A DNA stretch of 20,066 bases, taken from contig JANMQK010000366.1 in assembly GCA_031370485.1 (NCBI GenBank), positions 1 to 20,066 on the forward strand, given 5' to 3'. The position numbers and the translations under genes are program-made. This document shows, piece by piece, positions 1 to 7,688 of this stretch; within the stretch, counting starts at the first letter, position 1; every line of letters starts with the position of its first letter. The DNA comes from JANMQK01 sp031370485. Its GTDB lineage: Bacteria; Acidobacteriota; Polarisedimenticolia; Gp22-AA2. The notes beneath the pieces are model-generated. The model searched no databases. It was not told where the DNA came from and worked only from the letters and a program-made list of their open reading frames with translations.

Positions 1-277
1 TGCAGAAAGTCGGAATTGGCGGACCGGACGACAAGGAGCAGGGTGAGATCCTGGCGAAGACCGTCACGGACCTCGGCCTCGAAGTGCAGGGCCTCAAGAT
101 CGAAGTCAAGAACGATGTGGCCCACATCCACGGCAAGACCAGCAGCCAGGCGGCTCCAAGGTCCACCACGGAGACGCCGGCAAGTACCCGGTGATCTTCG
201 AGGCCAATCGCCCGATGCTGACCCATCCGGACAAGATCTACCCGGGCCAGAAGCTGCGCATCCCACCTCAGGCCTAG
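1..277 (+). pseudogene. lysM: BON/LysM (YgaU/Kbp-like) protein, 5'-partial, with internal deletion and frameshift
   Basis: The reading frame enters from the left edge and encodes the start of a BON domain (LGLEVQGLKIEV, then AHIHGKTSSQA), which closes at a TGA at 192-194. A second frame carries the end of a LysM domain, from GDAGKYPVIFEANRPML through HPDKIYPGQKLRIP to a TAG at 275-277. In intact family members (about 150 residues: BON, then LysM) roughly 45-50 residues lie between these blocks, namely the BON C-terminus, the linker and the LysM N-terminus. Here the two blocks meet at about 148-160 in different frames. Intact homologues are small potassium- or peptidoglycan-binding proteins. 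As read, this gene would not make a LysM domain. Family recognition is firm. Whether the lesion is biological or an assembly join cannot be told from the sequence. Confidence 0.75.
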
Positions 278-341
278 ATCACGACCGGCGGATCCGTGGG
301 CGCCGTGTCGCTTTTCAGCGATGCGGCGCCACCGGGATCAC

Positions 342-350
342 GGGGAGGAG
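342..350 (+). promoter_or_regulatory. Ribosome binding site deciding the Kazal gene start
   Basis: GGGGAGGAG ends five bases before the ATG at 356. This makes 356 the preferred start over the in-frame codon at 296. Confidence 0.7.
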
Positions 351-355
351 CACCG

Positions 356-928
356 ATGAGACTTCAAGCCGTGAGTATCGCCACGTTCCTGATCGCAGTG
401 ATCTGCGCGCCCTCGCTGGATGAGGCGGCCCCGGGGAAAAGATCAAAGGCAGGGGACCCTTGCGGTGGCATCGCCGGGCTGCAGTGCGAGGACGGCCTCT
501 GGTGCGACCTGCAGGCCCCCGCCTGCAAGGGGAACGACCTCCAGGGGGTCTGCGTCAAGGTGCCGGAGGTTTGCGCCCAGGATTACCTCCCCGTCTGCGG
601 TTGCGACGGGAAAACCTACCCGAACGATTGCTCCCGCCGGATGAAGAAGGTGCCGAAGGACCGCAATGGAGAGTGCTCCGGCAAGAAAACGATCGCCAAC
701 CACCTGGTGCCTTCGCACGCTCCGGCGGCGTCCGCGTCTCAATCCACCAGGGAGCCGGCGTGGCAATCGGAGCAATTCATCTCTTTCCACGCCTCGGAAA
801 TGTCCACGGGGTGTTTGAACTCCAGCCCGGCGAGATTGGTCTCCAGGTCGCCGTCCGGACCCTGCGCGATGATGGTGTGGCAGGCCTGGCAATCGTGGGT
901 GATGGTCTTGCCGTCAACACTGGTGTGA
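356..928 (+). CDS. Secreted Kazal-type serine protease inhibitor domain protein
   Basis: The ATG at 356 has a strong Shine-Dalgarno and begins a signal peptide (MRLQAVSIATFLIAVICAP). The mature part is cysteine-rich: residues 34-70 hold DPCGGIAG, GLWC and KGNDLQGVC blocks. Residues 73-107 form a Kazal-like domain with the hallmark VCGCDGKTYPNDC. Kazal domains are compact disulfide-bonded inhibitors of serine proteases. Bacterial copies are exported, and their targets are mostly unknown. Family members usually end soon after the last cysteine, which is C107 here. This frame runs on for about 80 residues, and from about residue 128 it lies opposite the 3' end of the minus-strand cytochrome gene. 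That tail has no recognisable character and may not be ancestral. No terminator is seen between the two convergent genes. Confidence 0.8.
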   Translation: MRLQAVSIATFLIAVICAPSLDEAAPGKRSKAGDPCGGIAGLQCEDGLWCDLQAPACKGNDLQGVCVKVPEVCAQDYLPVCGCDGKTYPNDCSRRMKKVPKDRNGECSGKKTIANHLVPSHAPAASASQSTREPAWQSEQFISFHASEMSTGCLNSSPARLVSRSPSGPCAMMVWQAWQSWVMVLPSTLV

Positions 929-2262
929 TTGCCGTCGTGACACCGGTAGCAGCCGGGGAAGTTCTGATGCCCGATGTTGTCGGGATAGACCCGCCAGTTC
1001 ACTTTCATGCCGGGGAAAAAGGTGCGCGCGTAGATCCGCTGGGTTTCCTTGACGGCCTGGTCGAGTAGCGCGGCATTGGCCGAGGCGAATTCCGGATGCT
1101 TCGACCGGTAGAAACCCGTCAGCGTCTCCGCGATGCCGCGCGTCCCGTCACCATTCGTCTCGTAGTTCCCGACGAGCGCCTGCACCGCCTGCCGCTTGAT
1201 GTGCGGGATGGCGCGGTCGATCCGTCCGGTGAGGAAGGCCAGGTTGACGGAGTCAGCCGGGGAATAATAAATGTGCGTCGGACGGTTGTGGCAGTCGATA
1301 CAGTCCATCACGCGCGGCCGGGCCGCCGCGATCTCGGCGGGTTTCAGCGGGCCGTCCTTGGATTCGTAGATCGTGGAGCGACCATCGCCGTCGGTGAATC
1401 GCACCCACGGTATGAACTGGCGTTGCTCGTCGCTGGCGATGTATTCGACCTTGTTGGCGATCGCCATGTGCCAGTGGATGCCGCCGACCGCGCCGAACGC
1501 ATGATCGCCTCCGCCGACCTTGACCAGCATCTGGATCGTCCAGGGCGAATTCCTTTCGTCGGGAAGATAGTGATGGTGCGTCCTCTCGACCGCCCCGAAG
1601 AATTTCTGCGGCCAATGACACTGTTCGCAGGTCTCGCGCGCCGGCCGCAGGTTCTCGATCGGTGTTGGAATCGGGCGTGGGTACTTGTCCGCCAGCGTCG
1701 CATACACCTGGTACGCGCCGGACAGCTTCGATTTGACGAACCATCCGGCCCCCGGACCGATGTGGCACTGGACGCACCCGACGCGAGCGTGCGGTGACTG
1801 CCGATAGGCCGTGTATTCCGGAGTCATGATCGCGTGACAGGTCTGGCCGCAGAATGACACCGACTCGGTGAACTGGTAGGTCTGGTAACTGCCCACCGCC
1901 GTGGTCAGCAGGAAAATCCCCGTCAGGACGGTTACCGTGATGAACACGCGCCGCTGCCGGGGCACGTTCAGGTCGATCCGGGGAAAGGCCGGGATGGCAC
2001 CCGGTTCGAGCCTGCGCCGGCGGCGCCGCTCCCACAGCGCCCCGGCCCCGATGAGCAGGAGCCCGGATATCAGGAACCCCGGGGCGACGACGTAGGTGAG
2101 AATCCCGACGTACGGATTCCCAAACCCCCGGAAAAAATCCAGCGCGATCAGGCAGACGACCGCAAAGAAACTCGACAACGCCAGGATAATCCCGGCGAGG
2201 CTGGTCCAGTTGTGCAGCAGCGACGGGATCGTTCCGGCTGTCTTTTCCCGCGGGTCGTTCAT
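739..2262 (-). CDS. NapC/NirT-family membrane multihaem cytochrome c
   Basis: A 507-residue protein with three hydrophobic segments near residues 20-42, 53-75 and 105-126, followed by a large haem-binding region. Six CXXCH motifs are visible: CVQCH 163, CEQCH 212, CIDCH 321, CYRCH 438, CQACH 458 and CSDCH 497. They are preceded by CGQTCH at 138-143, which has three residues between the cysteines and is followed by AIM. NapC/NirT/NrfH-type cytochromes take electrons from the membrane quinol pool and pass them to periplasmic reductases, so this is probably a quinol-linked electron-transfer protein. The terminal partner is not in the window. The gene starts 15 bases after the potassium channel stop, implying co-transcription. 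The ATG at 2262 precedes a short cytoplasmic segment and fits the topology. Its 3' end overlaps the convergent Kazal frame. The exact reaction is unknown. Confidence 0.9.
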   Translation of the reverse strand: MNDPREKTAGTIPSLLHNWTSLAGIILALSSFFAVVCLIALDFFRGFGNPYVGILTYVVAPGFLISGLLLIGAGALWERRRRRRLEPGAIPAFPRIDLNVPRQRRVFITVTVLTGIFLLTTAVGSYQTYQFTESVSFCGQTCHAIMTPEYTAYRQSPHARVGCVQCHIGPGAGWFVKSKLSGAYQVYATLADKYPRPIPTPIENLRPARETCEQCHWPQKFFGAVERTHHHYLPDERNSPWTIQMLVKVGGGDHAFGAVGGIHWHMAIANKVEYIASDEQRQFIPWVRFTDGDGRSTIYESKDGPLKPAEIAAARPRVMDCIDCHNRPTHIYYSPADSVNLAFLTGRIDRAIPHIKRQAVQALVGNYETNGDGTRGIAETLTGFYRSKHPEFASANAALLDQAVKETQRIYARTFFPGMKVNWRVYPDNIGHQNFPGCYRCHDGNHTSVDGKTITHDCQACHTIIAQGPDGDLETNLAGLEFKHPVDISEAWKEMNCSDCHAGSLVD

Positions 2263-2277
2263 ACTGTCTCCCGGCGG

Positions 2278-3411
2278 CTACTCGTCATTGTGCATAATTG
2301 TGCCCGCCGTTCGCATGGCCGCCTTGTCCGGCGCCTCGCCGGCGGCATCCGGCACGGCCACCGGGGTCCACCCGGGCAGGGGCATCAGAAGATGTCTCGA
2401 AAGCGCCTCGACGTACGGCTCGTAGGTCCGGCGGAGTTCCGCCAGACGCTTCCCGGCGTCTTCCGGGTCCCCGACCGGCCGGCCCGCGTCGGCGAGCATG
2501 TGAAGGAGCCACGACAGGTCGGCAGGGGGAAGACGATCCCGCAGCGGGGTCCTCGGGCGGAGATGAAAGACGCGGGCCAGGTCGATGACGGCGTGCCGGG
2601 CCATCGCGAAACTGATCCGCGCCTGCCAGTCCGGCACCGCGGCGCCGGCCATGAGCAGCGCGCTTGTATCGAGAATCGTCGTCAGGGCCCCCAGCCAGGA
2701 CTGGTTGGCGTGCTGCGAGCGGAAGTAGGCCAGGACGGGGTAGGAGAGATGGCTCTCCATCAGCTCCGCCGTCCATCGCTCCCACTCGTGAAGGAAAACG
2801 TCAAGATGTTGGAGATGATCTCTCCCGTGTCGGCGCAGCAGCTCGGCGGCGGTCGGAGGGGAACCGGCCCTGGGATCGAGGAGCGTGATCGACGCCTCGC
2901 GCCTCGAGAAGGCGGTGTACAGGACGGGGAAGTACCCGATAACGAGCGCCAGGAATCCGAACCCGACGCCCGACTCCAGGACCGTCAGGCCGCGCGCCAG
3001 CGGACCTCGAGGCGTCACGTCGCCCAGGCCGAGGGTGAAGAAGGTCGTGCCGCTCAGGTAGAGACAGGTGCCGAAAGATCCCGGCGGGTCGGGCGTGTTG
3101 ATCGAGGTGCCCAGCGACCAGTGCAGCGCCCCGAACCCCAGCACGAGCCCGGCGGCCCAGAGCGCCAGTAGAAAGAGCAAGGAGATGGGACCGTAGACGC
3201 CGAGGTAGGACTCGCGCCGGTTCCGCGAAACGATCCGGCGCGCCACGGCCGACCAGATGGTCCAGGTCGAGCGGTAGAAGAGGCGCGCCAGGCGCCAGCG
3301 CCGGGTGACGCGCCGCGGCAGGACGATGGCCTCGAACGCGTCCCACAGGACTACGCCGATTAGAACGGCGGCGCCCAGGGCGACCCCGAACCGCACCACG
3401 GAACCGATCAT
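2278..3411 (-). CDS. Two-TM potassium channel family protein (Ion_trans_2)
   Basis: The chosen ATG at 3411 gives a 377-residue protein. Upstream GTG codons at 3435 and 3447 are in frame but add a hydrophilic stretch. Membrane segments lie near residues 6-28, 73-96 and 145-166. A pore helix and selectivity filter TLGLGD at 126-131 sit before the last one. The usual filter is TVGYGD; GLGD is a variant used by some bacterial channel families. The C-terminal 200 residues (about 170-377) are soluble, helical and not recognised as an RCK/TrkA domain. They contain Arg- and His-rich helices and may be a cytoplasmic regulatory domain. The protein probably passes potassium or another monovalent cation across the inner membrane. 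The cytochrome gene follows after 15 bases, which suggests a joint role in membrane energetics (inference). Confidence 0.85.
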   Translation of the reverse strand: MIGSVVRFGVALGAAVLIGVVLWDAFEAIVLPRRVTRRWRLARLFYRSTWTIWSAVARRIVSRNRRESYLGVYGPISLLFLLALWAAGLVLGFGALHWSLGTSINTPDPPGSFGTCLYLSGTTFFTLGLGDVTPRGPLARGLTVLESGVGFGFLALVIGYFPVLYTAFSRREASITLLDPRAGSPPTAAELLRRHGRDHLQHLDVFLHEWERWTAELMESHLSYPVLAYFRSQHANQSWLGALTTILDTSALLMAGAAVPDWQARISFAMARHAVIDLARVFHLRPRTPLRDRLPPADLSWLLHMLADAGRPVGDPEDAGKRLAELRRTYEPYVEALSRHLLMPLPGWTPVAVPDAAGEAPDKAAMRTAGTIMHNDE

Positions 3412-3528
3412 GCAGGACGCATCCCCGCGCGCCACCCGTGCGTCCACCCGGCGGCCACGGGGCGGAGACTAGCACAGGAGATAGCCCGGAGATCGGCTCG
3501 TTGGCGGTTCCTGATCGCCGGCAGGCGA

Positions 3529-3543
3529 CCGGCCGCAGGCCGG
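3529..3543 (-). terminator. Hairpin just after the ABC ATPase gene (possible weak terminator)
   Basis: CCGGCC and GGCCGG form a perfect six-base inverted repeat with a GCA loop, directly downstream of the minus-strand stop at 3547. No T-run follows, so intrinsic termination is uncertain. It may only be a transcript-end stabiliser or chance in GC-rich DNA. Confidence 0.3.
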
Positions 3544-3546
3544 GCG

Positions 3547-4101
3547 TTAGGCGGCGCTGTCGCGCACGATTGAGCCGTCGCGGATCTCGACGGTGCGCCC
3601 GGCCCGGCGGGCCAGGGCCTGATCGTGGGTGATGACGATAAGCGTGCGCCCCTGTTTCCATAGGTCTTCCATCAGGGACATCACGTCGCCGCCGGACGTG
3701 GTGTCGAGGTTCCCGGTCGGCTCGTCGGCGAGAGGGATGTCGGGGTTCATCGCGAGCGCCCGCGCCACCGCGACCCGCTGCATCTGACCATCGGACAGCT
3801 CGGTCGGCCGGTGCTCCATCCGGTCCCCGAGCCCGACCCTGCCGAGGAGATCCGTGACGCGCTCGTTCCGGATCCTTGCGAGGGCGTTCCGATCCAGCCC
3901 GGCGACCTCCCGCCCGCGCAGCAGGTAGGTCCCCGCGGTCGGCGTGTCGAGGCAGCCGACGAGATTCATCAGGGTCGACTTCCCCGATCCCGAGGGACCG
4001 ACGACCGCGACGAATTCGCCGACGTTCACGACGAGATCTATCGACCGCAGCGCCTCGACCCGCACCTTCCCGGTGTCGTAGACCTTGGTGACTCCCTGCA
4101 T
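3547..4101 (-). pseudogene. ABC transporter ATP-binding protein (LolD/MacB type) lacking the Q-loop segment
   Basis: The frame encodes an ATPase resembling the MacB/LolD (FtsE-like) group: Walker A GPSGSGKS at 35-42, signature LSDGQ at 102-106, Walker B with ADEPTGNLDT at 125-134, and switch histidine THD at 158-160. The protein is 184 residues, whereas relatives are about 220-240. The segment holding the Q-loop (normally after the RIRN-like motif, with a VFQ.FNLL-type sequence) is absent between residues 81 and 83. The reading frame is kept across the gap. Without the Q-loop the ATPase could not couple to a permease normally, and no permease gene lies in the window. The signature also reads LSDGQ instead of LSGGQ. 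The frame is open upstream of the ATG without another good start. It follows the spermine-synthase-like gene after 53 bases. Probably decayed, or shortened by a misassembly. Confidence 0.65.
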
Positions 4102-4154
4102 CGTGCGGAAGGACCTCGTCGCGTCGGATTCCTGCGTGAGGACCCGGTTGAAAG

Positions 4155-6743
4155 TCAGGGCCGCCCCTTCCGCTCAAGCGCGGCCAGCAGGGTCTCGGCC
4201 TCGGCGCGGAGGGGGCCCCCGAGAGCGGACCTCAGGAGCCGGGCGGCCTGCTCGATCTCGTCACGGCGCGCCCAGGCGGCCGCCAGGGCAAGCAGGACGC
4301 GATCGTGGTCCTCGGTGGTTTCCGGTGGCGGTTCGAGGTAGTTCAGCGGGTCCGACCCGAGATCCTTGAGCATCGCCAGGTTCTCCTCGGACGTGTGCAG
4401 CGCGATGGCCTTCGGAGCGGAGAACTCGACGCGCGCGTTGTCATCGGTGTTCCGCGGCGCCCCCTGGACAAGCCGATCTACCTCTTCCTTGCCGGCCACG
4501 AACAGCGGAAGGATGTCCGCGGGGCCCCGAATCCTCGCGCGCGCGAGGTCCGCGCGCACGCCCGGCTCCGACATCTTCATGGCAATCCGCTCGAGATTCA
4601 TGCGGATCGGCTCGTCGGAGCCGAGCAGGACGAGGTCCACCCGCCCGGCCAGCGCGACCATCGTGTGCGGAAAGGCCTCGCGGAAGGCGGCGATGACCGA
4701 GCGCAGGTCCTGGGACGGCAGGCAGTAGGCCTGGAGCCACTGGGAGAAAATACCGCCGGGACGGATGCGGCGCGCCGCCGTCCGGAAGAAATCCTCGGTG
4801 AAGAGGTTCGCGGCGACGGTCATGAATGGGTTCGAGGGCTCGGACACGATCACGTCGAACTGCCGTGGAGAGAACTCGAGGTCGTTGCGTGCGTCGTTGA
4901 GGGAGAGCATCAACCGCGGGTCGTCGAGCACGTGGTTGTTCTTGTCCGAGAAGAGCCTCGCCGCCTCCACGATTGCGGGCTCGATTTCCACGATGCGCAG
5001 CGTCGCGATCGGGTGCGCCGCGGCAGCGCCTGCCGTGATGCCGCTCGCGAGGCCGACGACCATCACGTCGCGGGACGGGCCGGCGTGCAGCAGCAAGGGC
5101 AGGTGGGCGAGCATGAGCTGGGTCTGGATATCCCCCGTGGTGGAGGCCTCCACCTTGCCGTTAACGGTGAGGTAGCGGTTGCGCTTGCGGGGCTGATCGA
5201 TGACCGCGATCGTCGCGGTGAGCCCTTCGCGCAGGTACACCACCTCGCGTCCCCGGCCGATCTGGGAGCGGAAATCCCCCCAGTCGCTCCCCTCCGGCAT
5301 GTCACCGATGTAGTAGTAGACGCCGCTGTTCATCAACAGTGCATCCCATCCGGGCCTCAGTAGAGGCAGGGCGAGGACGGCGAGCGCCATGGGCGCGGCG
5401 AGAAGGACACGGGCGCGTCCGCGCAGGGACACCGCGGCCACGGCGGCCCCCAGCGCGATCTCCGCGGCCGCGACTCCCATGACCGAGTCGCACAGGCCGA
5501 ACCGGGGCACGAGCAGGAACCCTCCCGCGAACGCCCCGGCGATGGTTCCCAGGGTGTTGGAGGCGTACACCGTGCCGACCGAGCGGGCCACCCGATCGAG
5601 CCCGCGGGCATGCAGCTGGAGCACGCAGGGGAACACCCCTCCGAGCGAGAAGGTAGCCGGGAACATCACGAGAAGCCCGAGCAGGAGCTCGATGCCGAAC
5701 AGCTCGTTGGGTGAAGGGCGCCAGCGAAGGTAGGCCTCGGCGAAGAGCCGCGGCAGGGCCTGGAGCAGCCAGGTGGTCGTATAGGCGAACAGGCCCGCCG
5801 AGGCCAGGAGCAGCGCGAGCAGCCTGGCGGGATCGGTCACGGGCCGCCGGCGCAGCAAGGCCGAGAATGCGGCGCCTCCCGCGGCGAGCCCGATGAGAAA
5901 CGCCAGGAGCATCAGCGAGAATGCATACACCGAGCTGCCCATCACCAGCGACAGCCCCCGCGTCCACGCCACCTCCAGCACCATCGCGCAGAATCCCGAC
6001 GCCCCGAACGCGAGCAGCGCTACGCGCACCGCCCGGGGCGAGGACATCCGCGTGGCCGGCGCCGCCCCCGCCCTGGCGAGGGGCGCCGCGCCGCGCCGCG
6101 CGAGCAGCAGCGCCGCGGCCCCCAAGACCAGGTTTGCCGCCGCGGTCGCCCAGACCGTGTGCCGCACGCCGACCGCCGGGATCGCGACGAAGCCCGCCAC
6201 GAACACTCCCGCCACGGCGCCGAAGGTGTTCACGGCGTAGAGCCCCCCCACCTTGCCCCCGATGCGCAGCGGGTCGTCCGCCACCTGCCGCGCCAGCACC
6301 GGAAGCGAGGCTCCCATCAGCGCCGTGGGCGGAAGGAGCACGGCGGCGATGCCCACGAACTTCGCCAGGCTCAGCCACAGGAATGACTCCTCGCCCCCCG
6401 CCGCCCACACCCAGGAGTAGAGCGGCGTCAAGCCGCGAAGCAGCGCCGGCACCGCGACCGCGTAGGCGCCGATCCCCAGCTCCAGAACGCCGTACAGCGC
6501 CAGCGGCCGCCATGGCGAGCGGTCCTGCCAGCGTCCCCCGAGAAACGCCCCCGCCGCGAGCCCGCCCATGAACGTCGCCAGAATCGCGCTCGTGGCATGA
6601 AGCGTCGAGCCAAAAACCAGGATCAGCTGCCGCAGCCACACCACCTCGTAGACCAGCCCCGTCGCGCCAGAGCAGACGAAGAGAGCGAAGACGGCCGAGG
6701 CGGGCAGGCGGCCTGTTGACGGCTGTTTCATCCGGATCGGCAT
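4155..6743 (-). CDS. Fused MFS-like membrane / spermine synthase-like protein
   Basis: The ATG at 6743 is preceded by AGGA at good spacing and opens an 862-residue protein. A second ATG at 6731 is possible. Residues about 12-462 form many hydrophobic segments in two repeats, with GATGLVYEVVW near the start. Residues about 500-760 form a spermidine/spermine synthase-like Rossmann fold: VVGLASGIT at 562, the VEIEP acidic strand end at 585, NDARND near 616 and SEPSNPF at 634. The fusion is common in soil bacteria. True aminopropyltransferases keep a catalytic Asp in the DxSDP loop; here the equivalent loop reads SEPSNP, so polyamine synthesis is doubtful. It may be a membrane methyltransferase-like or transport protein of unknown substrate. 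A C-terminal helical tail of about 100 residues resembles TPR-like sequence. The first gene of a minus-strand run. Confidence 0.8.
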   Translation of the reverse strand: MPIRMKQPSTGRLPASAVFALFVCSGATGLVYEVVWLRQLILVFGSTLHATSAILATFMGGLAAGAFLGGRWQDRSPWRPLALYGVLELGIGAYAVAVPALLRGLTPLYSWVWAAGGEESFLWLSLAKFVGIAAVLLPPTALMGASLPVLARQVADDPLRIGGKVGGLYAVNTFGAVAGVFVAGFVAIPAVGVRHTVWATAAANLVLGAAALLLARRGAAPLARAGAAPATRMSSPRAVRVALLAFGASGFCAMVLEVAWTRGLSLVMGSSVYAFSLMLLAFLIGLAAGGAAFSALLRRRPVTDPARLLALLLASAGLFAYTTTWLLQALPRLFAEAYLRWRPSPNELFGIELLLGLLVMFPATFSLGGVFPCVLQLHARGLDRVARSVGTVYASNTLGTIAGAFAGGFLLVPRFGLCDSVMGVAAAEIALGAAVAAVSLRGRARVLLAAPMALAVLALPLLRPGWDALLMNSGVYYYIGDMPEGSDWGDFRSQIGRGREVVYLREGLTATIAVIDQPRKRNRYLTVNGKVEASTTGDIQTQLMLAHLPLLLHAGPSRDVMVVGLASGITAGAAAAHPIATLRIVEIEPAIVEAARLFSDKNNHVLDDPRLMLSLNDARNDLEFSPRQFDVIVSEPSNPFMTVAANLFTEDFFRTAARRIRPGGIFSQWLQAYCLPSQDLRSVIAAFREAFPHTMVALAGRVDLVLLGSDEPIRMNLERIAMKMSEPGVRADLARARIRGPADILPLFVAGKEEVDRLVQGAPRNTDDNARVEFSAPKAIALHTSEENLAMLKDLGSDPLNYLEPPPETTEDHDRVLLALAAAWARRDEIEQAARLLRSALGGPLRAEAETLLAALERKGRP

Positions 6744-6892
6744 GGCCCGGTATCCTATACCGTCGAGCCTACCTTCCGGGGAAGGGCGAGACGCGGGCCG
6801 CGCCACGCCGGGGGTGCGGCCGCGGCATGCGGCGAGCCGGGAACGGAGGAGCCTGTCGCCAGGGGCGATGGGCGTTTGTCGGGGGAAAGCGA

Positions 6893-6921
6893 TTGACCAG
6901 TCTGCCGGATCGGCGTATTTA
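6893..6921 (+). promoter_or_regulatory. Candidate sigma-70 promoter for the secreted-protein ORF
   Basis: TTGACC (6893-6898) and TATTTA (6916-6921) are separated by 17 bases in a locally AT-rich stretch, unusual for this window. The -10 match is weak. Predicted transcription would start near 6928, just before the AAGGGA ribosome site at 6938-6943. Confidence 0.3.
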
Positions 6922-6929
6922 TTGGCTAA

Positions 6930-7562
6930 TTGACAGCAAGGGATCCAAATGCCCAAGTCTGCGTGGTCGTCGCACTCCCCGATACCGTTTTACTCCTGAC
7001 TCTTTCCCTGACGCTGATCCCCTGGAGCGTCGTCTCGCCGGTGGCCGACTCGAGCGATTCCACGCCGCCGGAGTGCTCTGCGATCCTCACGACCATGCGG
7101 GACCCGAACTTCGAGATCGTCATTTTCGGGAGCACGCAAGACTACGGAGCGGGCAATTCGGGGCTCGCGAGTGTCGTCCTCGATCCCTCGGCCACGGGTG
7201 TCAACTGCCCCCAGTGTCCAATCAATTACTCGCCCCCCAACAACCTCGTGGGACGGGGCTCCACGATCGGCCTCACGCCTCCGGCCACAAGCGGCCGCGG
7301 CACGGTGATCGCCACAGACGGTGTCGGCCAGACCTGCAGCGTGGCGGCTGATTTTCGCGAGGTGCCGGGCGGACAGCTCGAAGGGCAGAATTTGTTCGAG
7401 GACCTGGTGCACGGGATCCGGCCCACCGTGAAGCGCGCTCAGCGCATAGGAAGTTTAACCTGCGCTTCTGGGTCCGGTAAGGTCTATTCTGTAAACCTGT
7501 TTTCTAGCAGCGACCGGGTGGCGGGGGATTCAAGCTGCGGCGGCGGGGTGGGCGGGGCGTGA
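6930..7562 (+). CDS. Hypothetical exported protein with Ig-like/HYR-type segment, probably frameshifted at its signal peptide
   Basis: No confident family. After a hydrophobic stretch (about residues 15-38), the sequence DSSDSTPPECSAI followed by SGLASVVL and then TVIATDGVGQTCS resembles the HYR/Ig-like repeats found in large secreted proteins. The open frame only starts at a TTG (6930) or GTG (6963). The best ribosome site, AAGGGA at 6938-6943, sits five bases before an ATG at 6949 in another frame (MPKSAWSSHSPIPF). One extra T in the TTTT run near 6992 would join that basic N-terminus to the hydrophobic core LLLTLSLTLIPW and an SPVA cleavage site, giving an ordinary signal peptide. The C-terminal 60 residues look compositionally odd and end close to the IS91 remnant, so the 3' end may be truncated. 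Confidence 0.45.
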   Translation: MTARDPNAQVCVVVALPDTVLLLTLSLTLIPWSVVSPVADSSDSTPPECSAILTTMRDPNFEIVIFGSTQDYGAGNSGLASVVLDPSATGVNCPQCPINYSPPNNLVGRGSTIGLTPPATSGRGTVIATDGVGQTCSVAADFREVPGGQLEGQNLFEDLVHGIRPTVKRAQRIGSLTCASGSGKVYSVNLFSSSDRVAGDSSCGGGVGGA

Positions 7563-7688
7563 CTCGAGCACGAATGCCGGCCAGCGGACACACGACGGCC
7601 TTCGCGCGGCGTACGGCCGATCCGGGGCGGAGGGTGAGAAGCGACGCGTGGACTTTTGGGGGCCGGGTTGCGGGTGCGGGGCGGGCTG

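Noticed and set aside
2801..4177. 458-codon minus-strand frame covering the ABC ATPase and channel genes
   Set aside because: It is a shadow; real family motifs lie in the other frames.
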